A stretch of DNA of 64,000 nucleotides from Armatimonadota bacterium (GCA_029547025.1 JAKPQA010000017.1:1-64000), one strand, 5' to 3'; shown: positions 52,229-61,118, numbered from the stretch's first letter. Made by a program: numbers and translations. Notes: generated by a model from the sequence alone, not told the origin.

Positions 52229-53800
52229 ATGGGGACTGCGGTGGATTCACGTACCCACAATCGAGTCGGGGCGGGGCTTTGGATCTCCGTTCTGGCAAGC
52301 CTGAGCGCGACCGCGTGGGGTGCCCCGGCCGACCTATTGCAGGCAGTGGCCCAGGTAGAGCCCTCGGTCGTGGTGGTCATCGCGTCGCATGAGGTGGGTG
52401 CGGCCGAGCCCGGGAAGCCGACGGCGCTCAGGCACATGATCGGCTCGGGCTTCTTCGTGAGCCCGACGGACATCGTCACCAGCGCGCGGGTGCTCGAGGG
52501 CGCCCAGAGCGTCGAGATCACCACCGCCAGCGGCGAACGCTGCGGGGCGGCCATCGCCGGCGTCGACCTCCCTTCTCGAATCGCCATGCTGCGCGTTGCC
52601 GAGCCGGTCGGCACCCCGGTGAGATTCGCGACCGGTGATGTCGCCAAGGGACAAGCCATCTTCACCCTCGGCAGCTACCTCGGTATGGGCCTCACCGTCA
52701 CCGCCGGGATGGTGAACGGCACCGAGCGCACACTGACGGCCAGTGGCCTGCCGTCGGTCAACGATGCCTTCCAGATCGATGCGCCCGTCAGCGCCGATGG
52801 TGCGGGATCACCCGTGTTCGCCATGGATGGTTCCGTCGTGGGGATGGTGCTCTACTCACTGGTGCCCGAGCAGGGGATGCTGTTCCGCCCGCCGGACCAG
52901 GGCGGCGGGCCGGTCGGCGAGGCGCTCATGCCGAGCGGACGCGCCGAGGACGCGGAAGGGCGCGCGACGGAGCCGCAGCGAGCCATCGCCGCGGTGGTGA
53001 CCTTCTGTATCCCGAGCGATACCCTCGAGTTTGTGTCCCGGCAGTTCTCGGCCGACGGCCGGGTGAAGCGAGGGCGGCTCGGCGTCCAGACGCGACCGGT
53101 CCCCGCGGCCGTGGCAGCTCACCTGGGTGTCGATCCGGCCTCGTCGGCCCTGGTTGTCAGTGTGGCCGAGGGTGGCCCCGGGGCGCTGGCCGGGCTCAAA
53201 CCCTATGATGTCATCGTGGCGATGGACGGCCAACCGTTGCGGGGCGTCCGGCGGCTGGTGAAGTCGGTCCAGATGCGGCCCGGCCAGGATGTGAGCCTCA
53301 CGGTACGCCGGGGTGCGGACGAGCTACGCGTGACCGCGCACATCGACGAGCTGGTTTCAGAGGCGCCGGAGCTCGGTCCCGGTGGGGTGACGACCCAGGT
53401 CTCAGCGGCAGGCGACCGGCCCCGGGCGTGGCTCGGCGTCCGGGCAGAGCCCATCGATCCCAGCCTGGCCGCGCACCTGGGTCCGGCGGCAGACGGCGCG
53501 TGCGTCGCCTATGTGTTCCCGGGGTCGCCGGCCGAGAAGGCCGGACTGCGCCGCGGCGATATCCTCGTCAGCATCGGTCCCCGACTGGGGACGGATCGGG
53601 CCGCGGCGGCCGATGCCGTCGCGAGGCTGTGGGATCGCGTGGCCTCGGCGGCGCCGGGGGAGTCCGTAGTGCTCACGGTGAGCCGGATGGATCACGGCGA
53701 GCAGACGGTACAGCTCCACGCGTCGCTGGCTGAGATGCCAGCGGGTCTGGCAATCCCGCCCAGGCTGACGTCAGTGCCGCCAACGGGGCTGGTGTTCTAG
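52229..53800 (+). CDS. HtrA/DegP-like protein with all catalytic triad residues replaced
   Basis: This 523-residue exported protein has a signal peptide, a trypsin-like domain and two PDZ domains (RGRLGVQTRPVP...GLKPYDVIVAMDGQPL and RAWLGVRAEPID...GLRRGDILVSIG). The protease domain keeps the layout IGSGFFVSPTDIVTSARVLEGA, GVDLPSRIAMLRV and QIDAPVSADGAGSP. The usual TN.HV His is Arg87, the TDLA Asp is Arg117, and the GNSGGP Ser is Ala192. It cannot cut peptide bonds by the normal mechanism and is likely a chaperone or scaffold. It follows ogt by about 100 bp and a hairpin (53855-53896) ends the unit. Confidence 0.88.
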   Translation: MGTAVDSRTHNRVGAGLWISVLASLSATAWGAPADLLQAVAQVEPSVVVVIASHEVGAAEPGKPTALRHMIGSGFFVSPTDIVTSARVLEGAQSVEITTASGERCGAAIAGVDLPSRIAMLRVAEPVGTPVRFATGDVAKGQAIFTLGSYLGMGLTVTAGMVNGTERTLTASGLPSVNDAFQIDAPVSADGAGSPVFAMDGSVVGMVLYSLVPEQGMLFRPPDQGGGPVGEALMPSGRAEDAEGRATEPQRAIAAVVTFCIPSDTLEFVSRQFSADGRVKRGRLGVQTRPVPAAVAAHLGVDPASSALVVSVAEGGPGALAGLKPYDVIVAMDGQPLRGVRRLVKSVQMRPGQDVSLTVRRGADELRVTAHIDELVSEAPELGPGGVTTQVSAAGDRPRAWLGVRAEPIDPSLAAHLGPAADGACVAYVFPGSPAEKAGLRRGDILVSIGPRLGTDRAAAADAVARLWDRVASAAPGESVVLTVSRMDHGEQTVQLHASLAEMPAGLAIPPRLTSVPPTGLVF

Positions 53801-53854
53801 CGGCATAGGGAATCCGCCGGGGATAGGGCAGCAGGGAGCGCGGCACGAGCGGGT

Positions 53855-53896
53855 GACAGCCACGGGTCTCCAATGCACCGGAGGCCGGTGGCTGTC
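53855..53896 (+). terminator. Large hairpin after the HtrA-like gene
   Basis: GACAGCCAC (53855-53863) and GTGGCTGTC (53888-53896) pair perfectly. Inside, GGTCTCC and GGAGGCC add a 7-bp stem with one wobble. A short CCCCGTTTGG follows, so termination would be weak. It lies 54 bp past the HtrA-like stop and ahead of the cyclophilin gene. Confidence 0.55.
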
Positions 53897-53984
53897 CCCG
53901 TTTGGGCCGAGCACGCACTCGCAGGGCCCCGTACGTGAAGGCCCGAATAGAGCACATCGTCTGCATAGGTGGAGGCCTGGCATC

Positions 53985-55199
53985 ATGGTGCCCGTGAAGC
54001 ATGGGGTCTGGGGCGTGGTGATATACCTGTGCGCGGCCACGGGGCTCGCGGCGGGCGGGGCGGCCGATACGGAGGCCGGCCGCGGCCCGGAGCTGCCGAA
54101 GGTCGGCGAGCGCATCCAGCTCTCAATCCGGTTCGGACCGGATTCCGAGACCGAGGCGTTCGATGTGATCGAGATCGATCCGGCGCTGGTCGATCGGGTG
54201 CGTGTTCCCGCATATCCGGGCGCGGTGGCGCTCCGCCCGGTCGAGGACGCGCGCCAGAACAAGACGCCAGTGATGTGCCTGCTCACCAATGAAAACCCCG
54301 ATGCCGTCTTCGCCTTCTACCGTCGACAGGACCCTACGGCCGAGGACATCACTGAACTGGTTCTCCAGGCCCTCCTCGCGACATCGGTGGCCGAGGGCGA
54401 GCCGCAGACTGAGCCTGACAAGGAGGCTCTGCGGGATCACTTCCTGCTCAGCCAGCAGAACGGCGTGTTCGTGGGCATCGTCTCGACCACCCGGCCGGGC
54501 TGGACCACGATCCTGGCAGGTCCGACGGAAGCGGTGCTTGCAGACCCGAACGCACAGGACGATGGAGCGGGCGCCGGCGGCGCTCCGGACGCGGGAGGAG
54601 CGGGAATGGACCCCGAGGTCCCGGTGGGTGATCCCACCTACGGGAAGGTACCGTACAGCGTAACCGACCCGTTCGTACGAATCGAGACGACGAGCGGAAC
54701 GATGTATGTGGAGCTCTATCAGGATCTGGCCCCCGTTACGGTGGCCAACTTCCTGAAGCTAGTCGACGCGCGGTACTATGAGAACCTGACCTTCCACCGA
54801 GTCGTCCGCGGTTTCATGATCCAGGGCGGAGACGATGGCCAGGGCGGCCCTGACTGGACCATCAAGCTCGAGATCTCGGCCATCAAGCACGCCCGTGGGA
54901 CACTCTCGATGGCGCGGACGAATGAGCCAGACTCGGCCAACGCCCAGTTCTTCATCGTCCACAGCTATCGGGGATCGCGGCACCTAGATGGCCAGTACGC
55001 CGCTTTTGGGCGCGTGATCGGAGGCATCGAAACGGTCGACGCCATCGTGGACGCCGCGGGCGGTGGGCCTGGCGAGGAGCGCATCGTGCGCGGCGACCGG
55101 GCCGTGAGAATCCTCTCGATCGAGAGGGTCTCGTGGGACACGGTTCGAGCGGCCCTCTCCCAGAAGGCGCCGGACGCACCGGCGGGCGCAGGCGAATGA
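53985..55199 (+). CDS. Exported cyclophilin-type peptidyl-prolyl isomerase with an extra N-terminal domain
   Basis: 404 residues: signal peptide, an N-terminal ~200-residue domain (RIQLSIRFGPDSETEAFDVIEID...) of no family I know, and a Gly/Ala-rich linker. The C-terminal cyclophilin has FHRVVRGFMIQGGD (catalytic Arg, Phe and Gln), SANAQFFIV and LDGQYAAFGRVIGG. It speeds proline isomerisation during folding outside the cytoplasm. The ATG at 53985 has GGTGGAGG about 10 bases upstream. It is followed by a lipoprotein gene. Confidence 0.92.
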   Translation: MVPVKHGVWGVVIYLCAATGLAAGGAADTEAGRGPELPKVGERIQLSIRFGPDSETEAFDVIEIDPALVDRVRVPAYPGAVALRPVEDARQNKTPVMCLLTNENPDAVFAFYRRQDPTAEDITELVLQALLATSVAEGEPQTEPDKEALRDHFLLSQQNGVFVGIVSTTRPGWTTILAGPTEAVLADPNAQDDGAGAGGAPDAGGAGMDPEVPVGDPTYGKVPYSVTDPFVRIETTSGTMYVELYQDLAPVTVANFLKLVDARYYENLTFHRVVRGFMIQGGDDGQGGPDWTIKLEISAIKHARGTLSMARTNEPDSANAQFFIVHSYRGSRHLDGQYAAFGRVIGGIETVDAIVDAAGGGPGEERIVRGDRAVRILSIERVSWDTVRAALSQKAPDAPAGAGE

Positions 55200-55264
55200 G
55201 GGGTGGCGGGCTCCGTCACGTCAAGCGTTCGTGTCTATCCGATCATGGCTGGGGGTCACCACAC

Positions 55265-56173
55265 ATGAGACGGCGATGGCTCTACCTGGGGGCAGCACTG
55301 CTGCTGGCGAGCTGGCTTGGGGGCTGCAAGGGGGGCGGCGAGGATGAGCCGGTGAGCCCGGCGCCGGCGGTCACGGGCGGGCGCGTGGGCGAGGCCCCCA
55401 CCGGTATGGCGGGGGGCGACGCCCCTGTGGCCCAGGGCGAGTTGGCGGACGGCGCCGAGCCCACCGCGGTGGGCGACGCGAGCGGCGTGAGTTCCACGCC
55501 TGGCGGCACGGAAGGCGGACCCGAGACGCCGCCCGATGGTGCTCCAGGGCCAGGAGAGGGCTCCCAGCCTTCGGGTGGGCCAGAGCCGGCGAAGGCACCA
55601 CCCAAGGGTGACTTTGCGATGACCGTGAGGGGCGTCACGTACCAGCTCGACAAGGCGCCACTCGCCGAGGACAAACTGAGGCAGTGGAAGGTGCCTGCTT
55701 ACAAAGGAGCTCAGGGGGCCACATTCACGCCCGGCGGCCCGGATATGGGTCCGCTCGCCCAGAGCGCTGTGGGCATGGTCATCAAGGAACCGCCCTCGAA
55801 GGTCCAGCAGTTCTACCAGGGCAAGACCAAGGAATGGAAGGACTTCAGGGTCTGGGTCCGTGAAGCGCTCGCGGCCATGCAACCCAGAGGCGAAGGAGCT
55901 GCGGTACCCAAAGCCCTGACGGCGGAGGACATCGACAAGAACCTGCCAGGTTGGTGGCGCATGAGTCCCGACGGATTCACACTGGTCGGAGTCATCGGTG
56001 ACGATGCCGGCAAGCAGACAGGCGTGCTGGTGGTCCACCGGGATGAAGGCATCGCTGGGGCCATGATGCAGATGATGTCCGACGGCACCACGACCAAGGG
56101 CGGCCCACCTGCCACCAAACAGACGGGTTCGGCCGCACCGCCCAAGGGCAGCCGCTCGAACTGGCGGCGGTAG
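55265..56173 (+). CDS. Lipoprotein of unknown function
   Basis: This 302-residue protein has a basic start and a hydrophobic segment ending in LGGC, a lipobox with lipidation at Cys21. About 95 residues rich in Gly/Pro/Glu/Ala form a flexible linker, then a folded part of about 130 residues contains MTVRGVTYQL, KVPAYKGAQGATF and KVQQFYQGKTKEW. The last motif resembles the short domain in which a protein's score is tied to a Y-shaped K..F Y...L..W pattern seen in other lipoproteins. I know no function. It sits between the cyclophilin and efp genes. Confidence 0.75.
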   Translation: MRRRWLYLGAALLLASWLGGCKGGGEDEPVSPAPAVTGGRVGEAPTGMAGGDAPVAQGELADGAEPTAVGDASGVSSTPGGTEGGPETPPDGAPGPGEGSQPSGGPEPAKAPPKGDFAMTVRGVTYQLDKAPLAEDKLRQWKVPAYKGAQGATFTPGGPDMGPLAQSAVGMVIKEPPSKVQQFYQGKTKEWKDFRVWVREALAAMQPRGEGAAVPKALTAEDIDKNLPGWWRMSPDGFTLVGVIGDDAGKQTGVLVVHRDEGIAGAMMQMMSDGTTTKGGPPATKQTGSAAPPKGSRSNWRR

Positions 56174-56332
56174 ACCGGGGCGCCGCGGGGGTCGCACCCG
56201 CGCGGTCCGTTCGTTGACTTCGCCCACCCCATCGGGTAGATTCTCGCTTACCGCGCGCGGACGCCGGTGGTCTAAGCGTTTCCCCACCGAGGGCTCACTC
56301 TGCGCCAGCTTGTGTGAGGTCAGCGAGACAAC

Positions 56333-56896
56333 ATGATATCCACCGCGGATTTCAAGCCCGGACTGACCATCGAGGTCAACGGGATTCCCCACCAGATCGT
56401 CGAGTTCCAGCACGTGAAGCCGGGTAAGGGCCCGGCTTTCGTGCGGACCCGGCTCAAGAATCTCCTCACCCAGGCGGTGGTCAGCAAGACCTGGAACGCG
56501 GGCGAGAAGGTCGAGCCGGCCATCATCGAGCGCCGCGGCGCGCAGTTTCTGTACGCGTCGGGCGACGAGTACACGTTCATGGACCTCGAGAACTATGACC
56601 AGATGGAGCTGGGCCGGGACATTGTCGGCGACCAGGCCAAGTATCTATCGGACGGGCTGGAGTGCCAGATCGTTCTGTTCAAAGGTAAGGTCATTACCCT
56701 GGAGATTCCGCTGTTCCTGGAGCTTGAGGTCGTCCAGACGGACCCCGGCATCCGGGGCGACACCGCCACGGGTGGGACCAAGCCGGCGACGCTGGCGCCA
56801 GGGGCCGTGGTCATGGTTCCTCTGTTTGTGAACACAGGTGACGTGATCAAGGTCGATACCCGCACCGACAGTTATATAGAACGAGTGACCAAATAG
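56333..56896 (+). CDS. efp: Elongation factor P
   Basis: This 187-residue three-barrel protein relieves ribosome stalling at polyproline runs. The modification loop is HVKPGKGPAF with Lys32 at the tip. IERRGAQFLYASGDEYTFMD, the acidic middle and the C-terminal PGAVVMVPLFVNTGDVIKVDTRT block match the family. No EpmA/EpmB, EarP or YmfI gene is adjacent, so how the tip is modified is open. Proline-rich products nearby (for example the lipoprotein and the VanW tail) would need it. Confidence 0.97.
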   Translation: MISTADFKPGLTIEVNGIPHQIVEFQHVKPGKGPAFVRTRLKNLLTQAVVSKTWNAGEKVEPAIIERRGAQFLYASGDEYTFMDLENYDQMELGRDIVGDQAKYLSDGLECQIVLFKGKVITLEIPLFLELEVVQTDPGIRGDTATGGTKPATLAPGAVVMVPLFVNTGDVIKVDTRTDSYIERVTK

Positions 56897-56897
56897 A

Positions 56898-57254
56898 ATG
56901 ACCCAGAGCGACAAGGTGTCGAAGACCGGTGCTCGCGTCTCGTACCTGCGAGGGGTCCTGGACGGACAGAAGCTATCGCAGGATGAGCGCCTGGAGCTCG
57001 TGCTCTCGACCTTTGTCGATGTGAGTGACAAGCTTCTGGAGGTGCTGGCAGAGGTTCGCGAGGAGCAGTCAGAGATCCGTCGGCTTCTGGCGAGCCTGCA
57101 GCCGGGCGACCCCGTGGACGCTCGTCCTGAGTTTGCGCCTCAGCTGAGCTGCCCCCAGTGTGGGCAACGGCTGGCCATCGGCCCCGAGATGCTCGAGCGG
57201 GGCCCCGTAGAACTCACGTGCCCTGAGTGCCATCTCACGATTGAGGTCGTGTAG
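56898..57254 (+). CDS. Small coiled-coil/zinc-ribbon protein (CD1247-like)
   Basis: This 118-residue protein starts 1 bp after efp. It has a short helix (SYLRGVLDGQKLSQDERLELVL), a helical coiled-coil-like part (about 42-70), and a C-terminal zinc ribbon with CPQC and CPEC. This is the same architecture as the CD1247 family seen in Clostridia, which also lies between efp and accB there. Function unknown. Confidence 0.8.
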   Translation: MTQSDKVSKTGARVSYLRGVLDGQKLSQDERLELVLSTFVDVSDKLLEVLAEVREEQSEIRRLLASLQPGDPVDARPEFAPQLSCPQCGQRLAIGPEMLERGPVELTCPECHLTIEVV

Positions 57255-57269
57255 CGACGGGAGCCGTTG

Positions 57270-57716
57270 ATGGACTCAGCAGGAATCGCCAGTTCGCTGG
57301 CGGAGCTCGTTCGTGTGGCGGAGGAGGAGGGGCTGGCTGGGCTGCGTGTGGCCCGGAACGGGATCTCCGTGGACTTCCGCAGATCCGCAGCCACGGCGGC
57401 AACGACGCCGCTCGTACCCGCCTCGACGGCGGAGGAACCCGAACCTGAACAGGCGTCGACCGCGCCGGCGGCCGGTGGGCACGAGCTGCGCAGCAGGCTG
57501 GTGGGCGTGTTCCGACGCTGCCAGCCGGGGCGGGATCGGCCGGTGGTGAACCCCGGCGACCCGGTCCGTGAGGGCCAGCTGCTGGGGTACATCGAGTCGA
57601 TGCGCGTGATGAACGATGTGACGGCCGATGTCACCGGGATCCTCGATGAGTTCCTGGTCGGGGACGGAGAGGGTGTCGACTACGGCCGGCCCATCGCGCG
57701 GTTCCGAGTAGGCTAG
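57270..57716 (+). CDS. accB: AccB-type biotin carboxyl carrier protein lacking the biotin lysine
   Basis: This 148-residue BCCP-like subunit of acetyl-CoA carboxylase has the helical N-terminal part (SLAELVRVAEEEGLAGLRV), a Pro/Ala/Glu linker, and the biotinyl domain with VNPGDPVREGQLLGYIESM, ADVTGILDEFLVGDGE and YGRPIARF. In the family the attachment site reads E-(A/S)-M-K-(L/M/V)-M; here it is ESMRVMN, and the acceptor Lys is Arg112 (CGC at 57603). It cannot carry biotin at the normal site. It may be a regulator like the plant BADC proteins, or the true BCCP is elsewhere. It sits between the zinc-ribbon gene and the accC region. Confidence 0.9.
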   Translation: MDSAGIASSLAELVRVAEEEGLAGLRVARNGISVDFRRSAATAATTPLVPASTAEEPEPEQASTAPAAGGHELRSRLVGVFRRCQPGRDRPVVNPGDPVREGQLLGYIESMRVMNDVTADVTGILDEFLVGDGEGVDYGRPIARFRVG

Positions 57717-57776
57717 GACCAGGGTGACCGCGCGGGGCGGCGACATCGCTCGATGCCAATGGCCTTCGGAGGAGCC

Positions 57777-58202
57777 ATGCGGGGCGCACGACCTGGGTGC
57801 CCAAGCGACGGAGCGCGGGACCTGAGGGCGGTGTCAGAGGCCGGGCGTCATGCGCGCGGGCAGACCATGATCGGTCTGCTCGTGTCGCTGATCATCATCC
57901 TGCTGGTGCTCCTGGTTGGCCTCGGCATGATGAAGACTCAGGGCGTGGGGAAGTCCACACCGGCTCGGGTGGAGTCGAAGGCTCGAGGTCTTCAGTGCCA
58001 GACGTACCTCCAGCAGATGCGGATGATGGCCTTGATCAACAACGAAGAGAAGCAGGAACCGACATCTCTGGAGGACTTCCGCGGCGCTGGCGAGCTTCGG
58101 TGCCCGGTATCCGGCATGCGGTACTACTTCAGTCCCGCGCGTGCCGGTGACCCTCAGACCCGAGGGCTGTACTGCCCGTATCCCGAGCACTGGAACTTCT
58201 AG
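57777..58202 (+). CDS. Type IV pilin-like short membrane protein between accB and accC
   Basis: This 141-residue protein has a basic start, then GQTMIGLLVSLIIILLVLLVG. This looks like a prepilin G|Q site and hydrophobic helix but lacks the Glu at mature position 5. The small soluble domain has Cys pairs and a CPVSGMRYYFSP and CPYPEHWNF pattern, like reduced DUF1559/pilin-type products. It starts with GGAGGAG upstream. It does not belong to fatty-acid synthesis by sequence, yet lies between accB and accC in the same direction. Confidence 0.7.
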   Translation: MRGARPGCPSDGARDLRAVSEAGRHARGQTMIGLLVSLIIILLVLLVGLGMMKTQGVGKSTPARVESKARGLQCQTYLQQMRMMALINNEEKQEPTSLEDFRGAGELRCPVSGMRYYFSPARAGDPQTRGLYCPYPEHWNF

Positions 58203-58256
58203 GAGAAGGGGCGCGCCGGGGTCCGACACGGAGGTGGTGTCGGGGCGCGCGACGGT

Positions 58257-59603
58257 ATGTTCAAGAGGATCCTGGTCGCGAACCGGAGCGAGATTGCGGT
58301 CCGCATCATCCGCGCCTGTCACGAGCTGGGCATCGAGGCCATTGCCGTCTACTCCGAGGCAGACCGCGAAGCCCTGCACGTTCAGATGGCCGACCACTCG
58401 GTGTGCATTGGCCCGCCGGCGGCGCGTGAGAGCTACCTCAATGTGCCGAATATCATGTCAGCCGCCATGATTCACGGGTGCGATGCCATTCATCCCGGGC
58501 TTGGATTCCTGGCTGAGAACGCGGATTTCGCCGAGATATGTGAGACCTGCGGGATCACATTCATCGGCCCCACCGTCGAGGCCATCGGCAAAATGGGAGA
58601 CAAGGCACGCGCACGCCGCATCATGCACGAGGCGGGGGTGCCGGTCATCCGCGGCACCAGTGAGGCCGTGGAGGACGAAGCGAGCATTCTCAAGGCGGCG
58701 GCGGACTTCGGCTACCCCCTCCGCGTGAAGGCGTCGTTGGGCGGGGGGGGGCGCGGGATCCGTATTGTTCACAGTGAGGAAGAGCTACTCCGCAGCGTAC
58801 AGCTCGCCCGCGCCGAGGCCAAGGCGGCCTTCGGTAGCCCCGATGTCTATCTGGAACGCGATGTGCAGGAGCCGCGGCACATCGAGGTCCAGATCATGGC
58901 CGACAAACACGGCAACGTGTGTCACCTGTGGGAACGCGAGTGCAGTGTCCAGACGCGGTTCAACCAGAAGCTGCTGGAGGAAGCCCCCGCTCCACGGCTG
59001 GGCCGTCCCCTCCGCCGGAGGTTGGCCGATCTGGCCGTTCACGCCGCCCGGGCGGTGGGCTACGTGAACGCCGGCACAGTCGAGTTCCTGGTGGACCGGT
59101 ACGGGAACCCGTTCTTCCTCGAAATGAACACGCGGCTCCAGGTAGAACACCCCGTCACCGAGATGACCACGGGAACGGATATCGTCAAGGAGCAGATCCG
59201 CATCGCTGCAGGCGAGCGTCTGGCATGGGACAAGCCGCCCGTCGCAGTGGGCCACGCCATCGAGTGCCGTATCGATGCGCGAGACACGCAGCGGGGCTTC
59301 GCGCCATCGCCCGGCCGTATCACGTTGTTCGTTCCTCCGGGCGGGCCCGGCGTGCGGTGTGATACACATATCTACACCGGCTTCGAGGTCACGACGTTCT
59401 ACGATCCCCTACTCGCCAAGGTCATCGTCCATGGCCGTGACCGCTTCGAGGCCATCCGGCGGATGCAGCGGGCGCTGCGGGAGATGCGCATCGAGGGCAT
59501 CCAAACGACGCGGGACTACCACTTGCGGATCCTGTCGAATGCCTTCTTCCGCCGGGGCGAGGTCGACACGTCGTTCCTGCGCCGTCACATGGGCGACGCG
59601 TAG
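58257..59603 (+). CDS. accC: Acetyl-CoA carboxylase, biotin carboxylase subunit
   Basis: This 448-residue ATP-grasp enzyme carboxylates biotin on BCCP. MFKRILVANRSEIAVRI, HPGLGFLAENADFA, KMGDKARARRI, the glycine-rich loop LGGGGRGIR, EPRHIEVQIMAD and ERECSVQ are intact. EMNTRLQVEHPVTEM holds the catalytic Glu, Asn and Arg. All key residues are present, in contrast to the neighbouring BCCP. No carboxyltransferase (accA/D) is in the window. Confidence 0.97.
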   Translation: MFKRILVANRSEIAVRIIRACHELGIEAIAVYSEADREALHVQMADHSVCIGPPAARESYLNVPNIMSAAMIHGCDAIHPGLGFLAENADFAEICETCGITFIGPTVEAIGKMGDKARARRIMHEAGVPVIRGTSEAVEDEASILKAAADFGYPLRVKASLGGGGRGIRIVHSEEELLRSVQLARAEAKAAFGSPDVYLERDVQEPRHIEVQIMADKHGNVCHLWERECSVQTRFNQKLLEEAPAPRLGRPLRRRLADLAVHAARAVGYVNAGTVEFLVDRYGNPFFLEMNTRLQVEHPVTEMTTGTDIVKEQIRIAAGERLAWDKPPVAVGHAIECRIDARDTQRGFAPSPGRITLFVPPGGPGVRCDTHIYTGFEVTTFYDPLLAKVIVHGRDRFEAIRRMQRALREMRIEGIQTTRDYHLRILSNAFFRRGEVDTSFLRRHMGDA

Positions 59604-59650
59604 GGTCGAGGTCGGCCAAGCCAGCCCGTGGTCGGCCCGGGGCTGGCCGA

Positions 59651-61081
59651 TCACGGCACCCTGAGGTAGCGAAGCCACAGGTAGGCCCACGACACGAGAA
59701 CCGACTGGACCATCAGCGGCAGCCCGTATTTGAGAAACTGAGCAAAGGTAATGGGATGCCCCGCCCGCTTGGCGATACCAGCCACCACCACATTGGCCGA
59801 GGCCCCGATGAGCGAGCCGTTCCCGCCCAAGCACGCGCCGAGCGCGAGAGCCCACCACAGTGCCATCACTTCCGGCTGGTGGAGCGGCGACAGCCCCGGA
59901 ACGGCCTGGGGTAGGCTGTGCGCCATGTCGACGACTACCTCCGACATCGCCATGGTGTAGGGGATGTTGTCCACAACGGCCGACGCGAAGGCCGAGCCCC
60001 ACAGCACCGTGCTGACGAGAGCCGTCTGGCTGCCCCCAAACTGGCTGACCACCACGCGAGCGATGTCGCCGATGATGCCGACCTTCACGAGCCCGCCCAC
60101 CATGATGAACAAGCCCAGGAAGAAAAAGACAGTCGGCCACTCGATGTCCTGGAGAACCTCCTCGGCCTCGACGCCACACACGAGAAACAGGACGGCAGCC
60201 CCCGACAGCGCCACCGTGGCGGGCTCCCAACCCAACTGGCTGTGTAGGCCGAAGCCAGCGAGGATCAGAGCGATGACGGCCAACGACCGCCGCAGCAAGC
60301 GGTGGTCGGTGATGGCGCGGCGCTCGTCGAGCTCCATGATCTCTTGCCGCCGCTCGGCCGGGACCGCCAACTGGCGGCGGAACAGGAGCCACACGGTGAC
60401 CAAAAACACGACCATCACCAGGCCGATGATGGGAGCGAGCGCGCCCACGAAGTCCATGAACGACAGCCCGGCCTTGCTGCCGATGATGATGTTGGGCGGG
60501 TCGCCGATGAGCGTGGCGGTGCCGCCGATGTTCGACGCCAGGATCTCGCAGAGCAGGAAGGGGAACGGCGTCACGCCAAGCGTCTCCGCCACCACGAGCG
60601 TCACCGGAGCGATCAGGAGTACCGTGGTCACGTTGTCGAGGCCCGCCGATACCGCGGCGGTGATGGTCGAGAGCAGCACGAGGATCCGGGCCGGGTCGCC
60701 CTTGGCCAGCTTGGCGCACCGTATGGCCAGCCACTGGAACACGCCCGTCCGTCGCGTGATGGCGACCACGATCATCATGCCGACGAGCAGGAAGATGGTG
60801 TTCCAGTCCGCCCCCGGGACGCCGCGCACGTCCCGTGCCGCCGCCACCAGCCTGTCGGCATCGATCCCCTGGTCGCCCACTTCGCGCACGTAATCGCGCA
60901 CGATCTCTGGGGCCAGCTCGTGGTGTCCAAAGGCATCGTGCTGGCTCACCACGCCCAGGGTGAGCATCAGCGCGGCCCCGACCAGCGCCACCTTGGTCTT
61001 GTCGATGCGCTCGGACGCGATGGCGAGGTAGACCAGAGCGAACACGGCCCCCGCCAGAGGCTTCAGTACCCCCTCGGGCAA
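59651..61081 (-). CDS. Ion permease of the ArsB/NhaD/P-protein superfamily (copy 2)
   Basis: This 476-residue, about 11-helix membrane protein has the family motif GDPPNIIIGSKAG, the WNTIFLLVGMMI region, and a late A.GACLGGNGSLIGASANVVV (second repeat of the inverted pseudosymmetric fold). Members move Na+/H+, arsenite or dicarboxylates. The TTG at 61081 is taken since it matches the start of the adjacent paralogue (MPEPLLKPLAG) and has GGAGGG upstream. The two copies share most motifs and lie 38 bp apart. Confidence 0.88.
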   Translation of the reverse strand: MPEGVLKPLAGAVFALVYLAIASERIDKTKVALVGAALMLTLGVVSQHDAFGHHELAPEIVRDYVREVGDQGIDADRLVAAARDVRGVPGADWNTIFLLVGMMIVVAITRRTGVFQWLAIRCAKLAKGDPARILVLLSTITAAVSAGLDNVTTVLLIAPVTLVVAETLGVTPFPFLLCEILASNIGGTATLIGDPPNIIIGSKAGLSFMDFVGALAPIIGLVMVVFLVTVWLLFRRQLAVPAERRQEIMELDERRAITDHRLLRRSLAVIALILAGFGLHSQLGWEPATVALSGAAVLFLVCGVEAEEVLQDIEWPTVFFFLGLFIMVGGLVKVGIIGDIARVVVSQFGGSQTALVSTVLWGSAFASAVVDNIPYTMAMSEVVVDMAHSLPQAVPGLSPLHQPEVMALWWALALGACLGGNGSLIGASANVVVAGIAKRAGHPITFAQFLKYGLPLMVQSVLVSWAYLWLRYLRVP

Positions 61082-61118
61082 AACGGGTCCACCCTCCCAT
61101 GCTCTGCGTCCGCGCCCC

